Of a DNA stretch of 21,111 bases, positions 1 through 10,552 are shown piece after piece (position 1 is the stretch's first letter; the number at the start of each line of letters is the position of its first letter). The stretch is from positions 1 through 21,111 of the forward strand of contig JAIPMN010189026.1 in assembly GCA_020650975.1 (NCBI GenBank). The letters are read 5' to 3'. Made by a program: the position numbers and the translations under genes. The stretch is from Apostichopus californicus. Lineage: Eukaryota; Echinodermata; Holothuroidea; Aspidochirotida; Stichopodidae. The notes under the pieces were generated by a model. It searched no databases. It saw nothing but the letters and a program-made list of their open reading frames with translations, and was not told the origin of the DNA.

Positions 1-1246
1 TTCAAATACAGTCACAATTAACCTGGAAAATAATCACTTCGTTATTGCACGTTTTACCTTAGGTTTCGCTACTTTCGCTTTTTCTGCCCATGTTTTCAAA
101 CGGCATAGCATTTTCTTCACCCAGTCACCACTTCTCATGGGCATGGGCGGCGATTATGGATCAGCCAACACAAAAATGTTTCGATTTCTTAAAGTTTGGG
201 CGCTTCTGGTAGACGAGGAATTGGTAAACTGAGGAGTAAATGTCGATCACTTCCTTCGAGAATAATTCCCAAAATAAAAAATTGCCGGAAATTTTTCTCA
301 ATTTTAAGGGGTGTTGCTTACTGCCATAAGGCATGGGAAGTGCCGTTTCCTGCAATCTGGGGGTCTGCCAGACGAAAAATTTTCTTGTACGCTGCGCGCC
401 AACCCGTGGTGGCGCTTCGCTTAGATAGTCATCACCTGCTCACGGGCCCCCCAAAATTTATTTTCGCACGACGCCCCTGATGACAATCAAGTTCTGTTTA
501 TGACAGTTTTCAAACAAATTTTAATGTGACAAAATTTATCTTACCATTTTGATTTGTGCATTAACCATACAAGAATGATAGCAGCCTTTACACAGTTAAA
601 GAACTTTACAACGATAACAGTGACTAAAGGCCTGGCAAAGTTGTTTTAGTTCAATGATGTAAAAATGTAACAAATGTTTTTGCAGAAGAACAAGAAATCG
701 TTTGTGAAAGCATACTTCTAGATACATTTATGTTTCCCACTGCTGCTAAACAGCTGTTTGCCTTTGGAAAAATTAGTTTCAGACAACTTACAGTAGGTAC
801 CCTGATATATTCAAGTTAAATTTCAAGATCATTATGAAGGTATCTTGGTCAAGCTGATTAAAGGGGTATGGCAGTTGTTGCCTTTGGTAACAGATTATTT
901 TGAAGGGCAGTACAGTAAGCAGTAGGGGCACCAGCAACAATTTGCAGTTTGTGCCATCGGTTAATTTGAGCCCTGGTATTAAGGAATGCCAAACGTATGA
1001 CATACTAAGTTCTAATCATTACCTTAGACATTACATACTGTTCTAAAGATTTTTCTTTTCAAAATCTTAAAAATGTATCTGCTATATTCATCAAACTAAC
1101 AGCAGTTTCTGTTCAAGCACACTTGACTGATAGCCAGCGAGTTAACCCTGAAAAATGAATGAACTGCGTTCAAATATGGAATCAACTTCAGGTAGTGACA
1201 TCCAAAATTAAGTTTCAGCTGATTTGTTATGTAACTTTATTCATAG
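1..1246 (+). other. Plexin intron, upstream part
   Basis: No exon is convincing here. The stretch ends in the acceptor of the first plexin exon (AG at 1245-1246, or at 1247-1248). The part at about 160-480 is more GC-rich than its surroundings, with runs such as GGGCCCCCC and many CpG. It looks like a decayed interspersed repeat, but I cannot name a family. The open frames here (94 aa on +, 64 and 71 aa on -) resemble no protein I know. Confidence 0.5.
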
Positions 1247-1471
1247 AGTCCTGCACTTCAGTGTGACCAAACAGGTTCACAACTACCATGTACCACCACT
1301 CAAGTAGCAAGATATCCTGAGAGAAAAGCAGTTCTAGGTCCTATCCGAGGAGAGGTTGTCTTTGAACATTCAGGAGAAACATTTACCTCTATCCTGGTTA
1401 CCAAGACCATGGTCCAGACTGCTTCACAGAACGTGGCTTTCATTGGTTCTCAGGAAGGGCATTTACTGAAG
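1247..1471 (+). CDS. Plexin exon, C-terminal part of sema domain
   Basis: This exon encodes 75 residues of the late sema beta-propeller of a plexin, the transmembrane semaphorin receptor of axon guidance and cell migration. It runs from SPALQCDQTG to IGSQEGHLLK. The pattern FTSILVTKT, then VAFIGSQEGHLLK, matches the last propeller blades of plexins (compare the family pattern TAVAFxGTxxGxLxK). It ends in phase 0 at the donor AAG|GTGAGA. The acceptor is either AG at 1245-1246 (phase 0) or the next AG two bases on; the preceding exon, outside the window, would decide. A semaphorin or MET-type receptor was considered, but the PSI exon at 20991 favours plexin. The A, B, C or D class cannot be fixed from this fragment. 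Confidence 0.85.
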
Positions 1472-1713
1472 GTGAGATGTCTTGATGACATTCTTCATAC
1501 AGATGATTGGTCATATAATTTAACTTAATTTCTTTTAACTTAATTTTAAGTACATAAAAAGACAATAAGAATAAATATTGTATAGACAAAATATATACAA
1601 AGCATTCATAAGTATACAAATACCTACATAGAAAGTATGTACTTTATAACCATTACAGTATACAGTATGTTGCTCTATAAGTTGGTCAACCACTTAGTAC
1701 TTAACTTCTGCAG

Positions 1714-1842
1714 GTTCGATTTGATGTGGCTAATGCATCGTCAGGGATTGTATATGAACAGCTGGAGTTACATTCCTCTGTCCTTAGTGATACCTGGATC
1801 AGTAATGATACTGAAAGCATCATGGTACTAACAGAGAGAAAG
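1714..1842 (+). CDS. Plexin exon, end of sema domain
   Basis: This is a 129-bp exon of 43 codons, phase 0 at both sides. The acceptor is CTTCTGCAG|GTTCGA and the donor is AAG|GTAGGT. It encodes VRFDVANASSGIVYEQLELH and onward to SIMVLTERK. The ending MVLTERK corresponds to the plexin signature YxMTEKQV or LTERQV, which sits just before the PSI domain. The spliced junction with the exon at 20991 reads TERK-LIELSVTNC, as expected for a plexin sema-to-PSI transition. The intron that follows is about 19 kb and hosts the transposon described below. Confidence 0.88.
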
Positions 1843-2624
1843 GTAGGTCATTTTACAATTTCCTTTAAGGTAAATCTCCACTTGCAAAACAGTACCACAA
1901 AAACAAGTTGTGACAGCTGCTGATGTCACAAATTGATGTGGTTCTTCAAATACTCTGTAATGCAGCTTCTTTACAAACTCTTTCAAAACCTATAAAGTTT
2001 TAAGAAAGCCTCACATCTATAAAACACCTCACTCATTGCCGTGCGATGCTACACTTCTTAATGAGTAAAGCAACAGCTTGATAATGAGTCACACTAGAGC
2101 ACACACACTGCTGAGTATCCCTGCTGAGTCTCTACTTGGGATACTAATTGCTGATCCGATTATACCACAATGGAGAGCTTGCACATTTCCATTGTTCCCC
2201 ACACAATTGTGTCACAACCAGTTTGGAAAGCCACATAAACTTGAGAATAACTTTTGGATACAAATAACTTGAATGACAAAATTGCCAGAAAAAGAGAGTA
2301 TAGGGATTTCCAAAAAGTATTTCAAAGGCGAACTACCAATCTGTTATATTTCCGAGTTTGTTTGACATAAAGTGACCATGATAGCCTATCTTTATTTTGT
2401 TAGCTGGTCTAGATGTGTCTATAGAAGTTACAGTGTCTCTCTTCTATTTGTCGAATTTTGAAACTTTGTGTGCTTGACATATTTTACAACAATATATCTA
2501 CATGTTCATTTGCCACCCTGAGTTTTGTGTAACCAAAGACCACCATCCCCCTGCAACAAACAAAATATTCCTGCCTTAAGTTTGAGTGAATAAATATTGC
2601 ACATCAAACATTGTATGGTGCCCC
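1843..2624 (+). other. Plexin intron, left flank of the transposon
   Basis: This non-coding flank lies between the exon donor and the left transposon end. Short frames here (for example 2078-2272) have no recognisable protein. It ends in GGTG followed by a run of seven C (2621-2627), which makes the exact left end of the element and any target duplication ambiguous. Confidence 0.5.
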
Positions 2625-2638
2625 CCCTCATACAAATT
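2625..2638 (+). repeat. Left terminal inverted repeat (candidate)
   Basis: CCCTCATACAAATT matches the inward reading of 19592-19605 at 12 of 14 positions. It lies just outside the left CATG array, as a terminal repeat should. The seven-C run here blurs the exact first base. Confidence 0.5.
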
Positions 2639-2642
2639 GAAG

Positions 2643-3034
2643 CATGCAAATTGCATGTAAATTGCATGTAAATTGTATGTATCTTGTATGAAAAGGCTAA
2701 AACATGCAATTTGCATGCATGTACATGCTCTACACATGCTGTTTTCATACAATTTACATGCATGCATCCAGGAAGCATGTATTTATGCATGCATGTATTC
2801 GAATACATGCATGTAAACCTTACACTAAGCATGTATCGCAGCAATATAAGTGTCCATTGGGCATGTAACTTGGTGTATGCATGCATTTAACCAAACTGTC
2901 AAACATGTATTTGGACTTAGTTGTTTTATGAATGCTTGTGAAGCATGTATTTTGGACTTTGTCAAATTCATAGTGCATGTATTCAAATTGACAGTGCATG
3001 TATTTTGGACTTTGATCAATTTACAATGCACATG
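2643..3034. repeat. Left subterminal CATG-rich array
   Basis: Twenty-three CATG tetramers occur in about 390 bp, where about 1.5 would be expected at random. They mostly appear as GCATGTA or its complement, in both orientations. The array opens with three tandem 11-bp units, AAATTGCATGT (2648-2658, 2659-2669) and AAATTGTATGT (2670-2680). It ends with a duplicated word GCATGTATTTTGGACTTTG at 2943-2961 and 2996-3014, with a weaker third copy near 2903. This is the layout of a subterminal binding-site array of a CACTA-type transposon. Open frames across it are artefacts of the repeated ATG. Confidence 0.85.
2788..2813. repeat. Perfect 26-bp palindrome in left array
   Basis: The left arm is CATGCATGTATTC and the right arm is its exact complement, with no spacer. 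The same arms recur in the right array at 19145-19175 with a 7-bp spacer. It is the strongest candidate for a dimeric protein-binding site in the element. Confidence 0.85.
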
Positions 3035-5064
3035 CAATTAGTCAATTTGGATGTAATTTTATGGTATACTGTATATAGGATGATTATATCATATTTTATT
3101 ACAATAAGTTTTGGTAGGGATGAAGAGTTTGATTATTTTTCTTTTCCAGATGAGCTCTTGACATCTCAAGATGCAAACAAGCATTCATTTTTCGAATTTC
3201 AGCTAGCTGGTTGTTTAAAGTAACCTCATGCATTGGTGATATATATATGTTATTAAATGGAGCACCCTGAAATATAAAGCATTGATTTGGTATTCTCCCA
3301 TGAGTTATAAGGAAATGCCATTGTGTATTTAGCTACTGTACATGCTTCATACTGTGCCTTGATTCCAACTTTACATACTGTGATGACAGAAATTTAAAAA
3401 CTTTATAAAAAATACAGGATGATGCGGTATGACTTTTTGAAGTTTATATTTGGTATTGCCTGCACTCTCAAAATAATTATTTTACCACTTATACATTCAC
3501 TAATGTTCACTAATGCATTACTACAATAAGTTGGTGAAAGTAAAGTGGACTACTACTCTATGTTACACCCCTGGTAGTCAAATTGGGGTCACAACCCTTT
3601 TTATGGACACCAAATGTTTTTTGGGTGGCCAAATGTAAACAGTCAATTGGAAAAATGTCAGACAGTGTTTTTAGTTACTAGGAATTCAAAACGCGCGTTC
3701 CAGGGACGCATCTGCCCGAAAAAGTTTGCATCCCGCAGATCCCACAATTGCTTGCACTTTGAGACTAAATAGTATGGTTGAGGCCTATATATACACACAA
3801 ACGAATTAAAGAAGATAAAATTAGTTGCAGTACATTGCAAGAAAATGTACAAATTTGAATGTTCACCAAAGCTGATGTTTTTCCTGTTCTGGTAGACTTA
3901 GCCTAAGCTAAGTGTAACATGCACAGTACGACTTCCTTGAGTACTGTAGGCAAAAAAAAAAACTATATTTGGCATTACTTTACATCGTGACTAACAGCAA
4001 AAGTCTTTGGATTGTTCTTTGCAAAACAACTTCTGTCATCCACTCCTACCACCCCCCCCCCCCTCCCCCAAGAAAAAAATAATAGAACGGCAACCTAAGT
4101 GTAATTGTTCTTCCTTCTGAGCACTGAACACGAGCCCTTCAATCTAATTATTCAGGTAACTCTTGCGCCGTAGAATAAAGCGGTAAAGGTTTGACAAATT
4201 TCCAAAGAGATAAGCAATGCCCTCTTGAGTCAAAAGTGAACGACAGCCATTAAGACAGAAAGAAAGATGAGAGGCTTACCACAGCAAGTTGCAACAAATA
4301 CTTTTCAAATTGATTTAACCTACTGTACAATGAAGAAGAACATTCAGATTACTATGAAATTCCTTACATATATATAGGAAATGCTTGTTGAAATTATAGT
4401 TTCACAACAAAAAGGTCATAACATGACCTAACCTTATGGATTTTGTGTACAAACATATTGCAGCTTATAAATAGAATATATAGAATATAAACGATTGGTG
4501 TCTTTACACAGTAAAAAACAAAAACCACAAACAGCAACATTCACTTGAGCTTAAAATGACTGACTCTTCTAACTCATTGGGGTTAATTACATTCAAAATT
4601 TTGCAATTTTATGATAGGCAAACTTAAAAAGGTGGTACATGTAAACAAAAGTCTAGTATACCCATAGATATCATTTTACATAGCCAGTGTTATTTTGAGA
4701 GAGTTGTCAGAACTGGTAAATATTTGGTCTCTATGCAAGCAAAAAACCTTTGACTACCATACCATTTACTGTACTCATGTTACAGTACTTATATTATGCA
4801 TCTCTTCGACTGGTGTGTACCGTTCAATGAACACAATTAGCATATATACAAATTAAATAATTATCAATAATGTTTGAAAATCAATTGTGAACAAGAATAA
4901 CATTTTTCTGCATTGTACTGAATTCACAATTTTATTCATATAGTCATTTATATCTACAGTGTTCCTGTTGTGTTGATTACTTTCTTTCTCCAAACAATAC
5001 TGATCAGAATCAGCTTTCCAATAAAAAGAATATGTTATACGTAACTTAAACAGGGCCCTCTGTT
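3035..5064. other. Non-coding interior between left array and transposase
   Basis: I find no gene in this 2-kb stretch. The part at about 3565-3660 (GGGGTCACAACCC, then GGTGGCCAAATG) recalls the ends of hAT elements and may be a fragment. A run of twelve C followed by CTCCCCC lies at 4052-4069. A GC-rich patch lies at 3690-3745. The rest is AT-rich and probably includes the 3' untranslated region of the transposase gene (about 4900-5064). Confidence 0.45.
4931..4936 (-). promoter_or_regulatory. Possible polyadenylation signal of transposase gene
   Basis: AATAAA reads on the - strand here, about 130 bp downstream of the transposase stop codon. The hexamer is common in AT-rich DNA, so this is only a candidate. 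Confidence 0.3.
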
Positions 5065-7507
5065 TCAATCACTTTCAATCAGATTGGGAACCTCAGCAAT
5101 GTAACTAATATTCTTTGCATCAGTGAAATCCATGCACACACAAACAGCAACCAAATCATACACAGAAATAAAATATCGTTGGTTGGGTGGTGCAACTACA
5201 TTAATATGTGATAATTTATTGTTGGAAACATCATCCTTCGTCAGAGAAATTGGCAGTTTTTCCATGTTACACACAAACGCTACATACCTGCTACTGCATA
5301 AACAAAACTTCTGTTTACATGTACATTGTTCAACACATTTCAAATAAAAACTCACTTGACCAAATGCATGCTTGTCATTTGTTATGTACTTTACAGTGTA
5401 TGAATTTCTCTTGCTGACAAATACATATTCCTTTGAATGGAACATTACTTCTCTAAGTTGCAATCTCAGAAATTTAAAACACCTTTTAGGGACAAATCCC
5501 AGGTAGTCGGCCAACAACTTCATTTCAAGTTCTGAAGGGTAGTATTCTTGTTGAGTCCCAACTATATCAAAAACTTCAGAAACCTTTAAACAGTTTTTTG
5601 CTTGCCTTTTCTTGTAAGTTAGTTTCTTTACAAAGGATTTGATGAATGATTCCTCATGAACCAGAAGAGACAGTGTTGGCAGCTTTAACATAATTTGGAG
5701 ATTAGCAACAATTTGTAATTCTGGTTTTTGAGTACCTTTTACCATTTTCAAAAGTGATCCATTTGTATCTTCAAGGGCAAAGCAGGAATACACCCACAGT
5801 GGGCCTAAATGTCTCACAACATCTGTTATATGGACAAGCTGATGTACAACAGCTGTCATATATCTATCTCCATATAGAATGCTAAAGGTGCAGCCAAACT
5901 GGTAAAGTAAACGGTCACAATGTAAAAGCTGTTCTTGGGAAATAGAGTCTCCATTCAACAAAAACATAGCTTCAACAAGAAGTGCAAAATGATTTAAATA
6001 AACATCTCTCAATATACCAGACAATACTGGAATAGCATAATAAAATACCCATGATCTACACTCAGATGCTTTCCAATATCCTAGGTGTTCCTTAATGCTA
6101 CGAGGAACTCTAGAAATGAAATGGGGTGGCTTTATTTCCTTTAAACGTTTATCTACCTTATAAACTTGTTTTCCAATCGAGAACAGTTCCTTATGGTTAG
6201 AACTATCAAACCAAAGGTGCAGCAGCTTCCTTACAACCCCAAGAAGAACAGTGTGCATGTAATCTATAGCTACACCATGAACCAAGTCGCAACCAGTAAA
6301 ACTTAAGAATGTTGGCCCCTTGATGCCATCAACAGACTTTTTCTCTGTGTAGGCCTTCTTTGCATCCATCATCATATCATCATGTGTTCGCTTTGGACCT
6401 TTGGGATCCACCTCTTTAAATGGGTATGTCCATGTAGTACCTTTGCCAGTTGAAGCAGACTTGCCTTTTTGTTTGCAATGACAACATCCATATGCCCCAT
6501 TGAACTGTGTCATATTCAACACTAAACAACGAGCAGGCAAGTCACACGTTCCACAGAGTACTATTGCTCGCACAGTTATAGGTTCCTCATCACTTGGAAC
6601 TTTAACAGATATTCCAACTTCTTTTAACTGTTTTAATGACTCGTGAAATGGCTTCAAGAAAGACCCCATCGCCGGCTTCTCACCAAACCACAGTCCAGCA
6701 TAAATTAAGTTTTCTTTCAATAACCTTTTTTTGAGTGGTAGCTCATTTATAACAAAATAGAGCGGCCACATACTGAGACGAGATGATTTGAAGATTGGAC
6801 AGCCATCCGTATACCACATGAAGGAGATGTTGTTTTTGTTATCCAAAAACCCACCATTATGGGAATGCCTCCTGTACTGAATACCATCATACAGGTCTTC
6901 AATATTTTTGGGGTCAGATTTTTTTCGATCAAATCTATGCTGCAAGTCTGTATAAAACCCTGGCTTCTGCATTAGATTAACAATCTGTTGAGCAATGGGT
7001 ATTTCTATGAAAACAGAAGTTGCACTACTATTTGAAACATCTTTTCCACATATTGGACAGTGATTCTCTTTCTCCAACAGGTACATACAGAAGTTGCAAA
7101 ATTTATGAAATTTCACAGGATTTCTCAAGTTTGCAAAAAATTTGTTAAACAGGTGGAGACTAGTTCTGCACAAGTTGGGAGTCAAGCAATGCAAGGAAAT
7201 TAATGTAAGGAGGTCTACAAGAGCAACTCCTGTTAATTTATGACGAGTTGCATACAACAAAATCAGAAGCATACTTTGCCCAACACTTAACTTTGATCCA
7301 TGGTAAATTGGTTTATCTTCATCACTAGCAGAATTTTCAGCTTCAGTTTGGTCACAAGTCACTGACATGTCTCCATTTAAGGTATCTTCACTCATGTCAA
7401 AGTCTTCCTGAGAGTCAAACCAAGTTTCACATTCCTCCATGCTATTTGTTTCTTCAAAATCCACACTAACACTGTCGATGTCTTCTTCAAAACTCACTTC
7501 TTCACTG
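5065..7507 (-). CDS. Transposase exon 3 (catalytic exon)
   Basis: The acceptor is a tandem CAGCAG (NAGNAG). Splicing after the first AG starts the exon at 7507, after the second at 7504. Both keep frame and differ by one residue (N-S-EE or N-EE). The exon holds every recognisable transposase motif and ends at the stop codon at 5065. The frame stays open upstream to an ATG at 7557, giving an 830-aa reading without splicing. That N-terminus (MGKPIIYCDD) lies in the intron and is less likely to be used. Confidence 0.85.
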
Positions 7508-9768
7508 CTGATAAAAACAGATAAAATATCATCACAATAAATTATTGGTTTACCCATTCAATGTTTGCCCAATTTTGATAAAATAAAATATATACCAATT
7601 GCAAACCATACATTACAAGTAAAAATGTGGCAAACTTGGGTATGTGGGTGGCAAGTATAAGAATCACAACTGAATTAAAGAACATAAAGTCAAATTTTGG
7701 ATTACCTGTAAGTGTTCATACAGGTAACTGCATCGAACTTTAATAGGATGCGCAAATGTAGTTTAAATACAAGTGTGGTGTAACTAAATATGTTTGATGG
7801 AATCCAGTCTGTGTACATTCCACTGTAGTGCTCTTGTTTGACCTTATGTCTTTTTGATTTCTGAAGCTTTTGTGTGCAAATTTCTATGCAATGTTTCATT
7901 CGCATTGTACGTCACAGGCTAGCAATATGTACTGTACCACTAGTTTGATACTGGCCCATATGTAGAGGACTACTCCTTTATATGTGAAGAAGATCCTGCT
8001 AGGATCGAAATATCAGGCCCACTTACTTTTACACAATTTGTAGTATGTTAAAAATGGACAGCATTAATGTGTTTGAGTCACTGAGTGTGTAGTAGGCCTA
8101 TACCTTTGAAAGAGTGGCATCGGCAGCCACGTAGCAGCATTTGCAGTATGGTGCACTTTGAACCATAATGTAAACGAAATATGGGAAATAAACAAGTAGT
8201 AGTTTTGCTATCCTAATTCTTCTAGCAACACTAACGGTTGTGTGGGATACTGCACAAGTTTATGTGATACAGAGTACTTACTTGATTGATTGTACTGAAG
8301 AATTCAGTCTAGCTAGTTCTTCTCTATCAAAACCTATGTCACCTGGAGCATTGCTTCTTCTTGTTAAATCATCGCCCGTGGAACTAGAATACAAAAAATA
8401 AAATACAAAAAGATATTTGCATTAAATATGAAACAAAATCAGATGGAAGCTTTTAACATATTCCTGTCTGTCGGATCTTTCCCATTGACCATTAAAGTCT
8501 TTAAAGATCTCCTTTATTGGCCCCAATTATAGCACGCTATAGCTAAGAACGTTTTGCGATTATGTAATCGACCTGCCACGGTCATAAAATGACTTCAGGC
8601 TCTACAATTAGCCTGCATAGCTTCTTGACACCATGAGGCTCTTTGTGTAAGCACTGTGTGGAAATATGTCCTTACATGTCTACAGTGTAGTTAATCATAC
8701 AGCATACACAAAGACCCTCATACAAGATAAAATATGTGGCAGGAGTTGCAGACTAATTGGTAAAGAGAGGTCATTTTACTACCAAGGCAGGTCGATTACG
8801 TAATCTCAAGAAAATTTTCTATGGTAGCGTGCTATGGTCTATTCAGCTGACCTTTAAGCTGCAAGTTTCAAAAATGAAATTCCCAAAGTAAAAAAAAAAG
8901 TTAGCTTCCCCTAGGCCACACCTTTTACTAGTGGTGCCAACTGCTATATTGATGAAGATATTAGTCACAAGAAACTATGTTAGATTCAAGCCCAGAACTT
9001 CCAAGTTACCAGTCAATCAGACAGTATACCATGGTACATTAATCTACACTCACACCTATAGGCCTTTATTCTATAATAATTTGCCTAGCCAAAGGTACTT
9101 AGCCAACCTTTATACAAGCTAAAATGGTCATCTTGTAGCTAGGTATATGCTCACCGTTCAGTTTCAAAGCTCCGTTCGTCTTTACTAGAGGATATGGTGC
9201 ATGATGAAACTTCATGATTCCTTGTTGAATTTGAACCAGATACTGTCTGACACGTCATAGCATTTGATGGGCCTGCATGGTCCAATTTAGGCCTAGTTGA
9301 TTGGTCTGCACATTCTTGGTTTAATTTTGAATCACAAGTAGGCCCTAGGCCACTTACTAGTGCCAGTGGCATATTACTAGTACCAGTGCCACACGAAGAG
9401 AATCCAGAATTGGCTGAAGTTCCGACGAAGCTAACATCCTCATGTTGGACTCCTTTAATGTAATCCAAACTGAAGAAATCATTTTTTGTTCCACTATGAG
9501 CTGCAATAGCCTTATCTAATCGCCACTGTGTGCTTCGCGAACGTTTCATTTCAACGTTAGACTGCGTGCCATTCTTTCGACCAACGCTGGGAGGACTATT
9601 CCAGTTAAATTTAACGTTGGGCCTAACGTTAGGCCTAGCGCTAGGCTCCCTTTGACTTGCACGAACTAGAGACCCTATAGTAGGAAATGAACCGCCATAG
9701 TTTTCTTCATCTCTGCGGCTTCGTTTAATGTTGAGTTCATCTTCAACTGTTTTGTCAGTCAGCTCCAT
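5065..9768 (-). CDS. Tnp2/CACTA-like transposase, spliced from three exons
   Basis: I join three exons, 9768-9155, 8383-8282 and 7507-5065, into one 1052-residue protein. Both junctions are phase 2 and no frame breaks. The catalytic part fits the Tnp2 plus DUF4218 family (CMC group), DDE enzymes that excise and reinsert the transposon. In order (residues of the joined protein): an unrecognised Ser/Arg-rich N-terminus (1-205); an acidic linker; a zinc-binding pair CNFC and CPIC (376-392); WYTDGCPIFKSS with the likely first Asp (473); CGTCDLPARC with the likely second Asp (561); GAYGCCHCKQKG (580-583), a zinc knuckle of the family; DYMHTVLLG (654-657); the HQLVH and GPLWVYSCFALED region with the likely catalytic Glu (818); and a late Cys cluster, CVEQCTCKQKFCLC. 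Assigning the acidic triad is inference by family pattern. The gene diverges from the BEN gene over a 543-bp interval. It looks full length and undecayed. Confidence 0.85.
8282..8383 (-). CDS. Transposase exon 2
   Basis: A 102-bp exon with acceptor TTTTGTATTCTAG and a near-ideal donor, ATCAA|GTAAGT. It encodes STGDDLTRRSNAPGDIGFDR and then EELARLNSSVQSI. Incoming and outgoing phases fit exon 1 and exon 3. Confidence 0.7.
8525..8840. mobile_element. Foldback (MITE-like) element in transposase intron 1
   Basis: The two halves are long imperfect inverted copies. ATAGCACGCTA at 8529-8539 pairs with 8825-8835. GATTATGTAATCGACCTGCC at 8558-8577 pairs with 8786-8805 (19 of 20). TGAGGCTCTTTGTGTAAGC at 8634-8652 pairs with 8702-8720. 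The whole folds into a hairpin with a loop of roughly 50 bp. It has no coding capacity. TA flanks are possible but not clear. Family unknown. Confidence 0.7.
9155..9768 (-). CDS. Transposase exon 1
   Basis: This exon has 204 codons plus two bases. The start MELTDKTVEDELN has a good context (AAG ATG G). The donor is GAACG|GTGAGC and the split codon CG-T gives Arg. The stretch is rich in Ser, Arg, Asn and Thr, probably disordered, with possible basic nuclear signals (KRSRRDEE, VEMKRSRS). I recognise no domain. It was included because its donor phase fits the next exon exactly. Confidence 0.7.
9611..9646. repeat. Three 12-bp tandem units with palindromic core, inside exon 1
   Basis: The units are TTAACGTTGGGC, CTAACGTTAGGC and CTAGCGCTAGGC. 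They overlap a perfect 16-bp palindrome (9620-9635) and a perfect 14-bp palindrome (9633-9646). In the transposase frame they encode the repeated RPNV motif. The core AACGTTA also occurs near 9554 and near 10195. Confidence 0.75.
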
Positions 9769-10311
9769 CTTTTTTTTTAATATGCCCGTAAATGTTAAGT
9801 TTCCTCCATTTGAGAGGCAGATACAGATTGATTGCTACAGTACTCAGTAGCCTAGCTCAACCTTGCAGCCGTAACGTAAACCGTATGACCGACCGACTCG
9901 ACCGACTATGAGCGCTGCACGCATGCTCTGAAATATATCGAGCCAAAACAAATCACCATGGAGATAAGTCGCCCACATTATAGTTGGCGTATAGATCTGC
10001 ATGTCACTATTCCCGCCTTATATCAGCTGGGATCTTCGAGGAAGGGCATTCCCCCTTGTTCTATCGCCACTATCAGGGAAAAGTATATACACTATTTCAA
10101 AAATTGCCGATTTTTTTTCTGGGCCGAGATGTTTGTTATGCAGAGAAGTTGACACCGAGTTGTATCAGGGCGCTATTGATGACGCCATATATCCTAACGT
10201 TAAATCAGTACGTGTGTCTGTAGCCTAGACTTATCGTCTGCATGATCTGGTCTAGAGCCTGAGGGTCTCTGTTTCACGAAAGTAATACCGTGATTGAACT
10301 TGGAAGACATA
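9769..10311. promoter_or_regulatory. Bidirectional promoter between transposase and BEN genes
   Basis: The two start codons face away from each other across this interval, which must hold both 5' untranslated regions and promoters unless further upstream exons exist. It is richer in CpG than the rest of the window (GACCGACCGACTCGACCGAC near 9887-9906). TATA-like words are ATATATTT on the - strand near 9931-9938 and GTATATAC on the + strand at 10083-10090. GCATG words at 9921, 9999 and 10236 could be sites for the element's own BEN protein, but they are far sparser than in the terminal arrays. Confidence 0.55.
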
Positions 10312-10552
10312 ATGAACGTCAAGGAGTTACTAGCAATGTCCAGCGTAACGAAAGCAAGAGCTTCTAGTGAGAGTGTTGTTAGACCTAGGGCAAAGCAACA
10401 ACGATGTGTGGTGTACTGGGTGGACGAGATGAAGGTTAGTAGAGTGCCTTTGTCAGCAGTATGCAAGAAGGAAGATGCTAGAGAAGGGATTACAACAGGT
10501 GTTATGTGGGGAGCAACTGGGCCATACCAGGCACGAATCATCAAAATCAGCG
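10312..10552 (+). CDS. BEN gene exon 1 (Tudor/SH3-like N-terminus)
   Basis: It encodes MNVKELLAMSSVTKARASSE up to RIIKISG. The donor is GCG|GTAGGT, phase 1. The leftover G joins AC of exon 2 to give Asp. A second in-frame ATG at 10336 is an alternative start. Confidence 0.75.

Noticed and set aside
196-480. 94-aa frame upstream of the plexin exons
   Set aside because: No recognisable domain, no splice context that would join it to plexin, and the GC-rich sequence looks like a decayed repeat.
2506-3223. Overlapping open frames rich in Met, His and Cys on both strands in the left array
   Set aside because: They come from repeated CATG, which supplies ATG and TGC/CAT codons in several frames. 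No domain is visible and the frames overlap on both strands.
4052-4069. C-rich run as a functional element
   Set aside because: A simple homopolymer tract, most likely slippage or a sequencing-sensitive site.
7508-7557. MGKPIIYCDD start as the true N-terminus of the transposase
   Set aside because: These residues precede a good acceptor, and splicing joins two further exons in perfect frame. An internal promoter form cannot be excluded.
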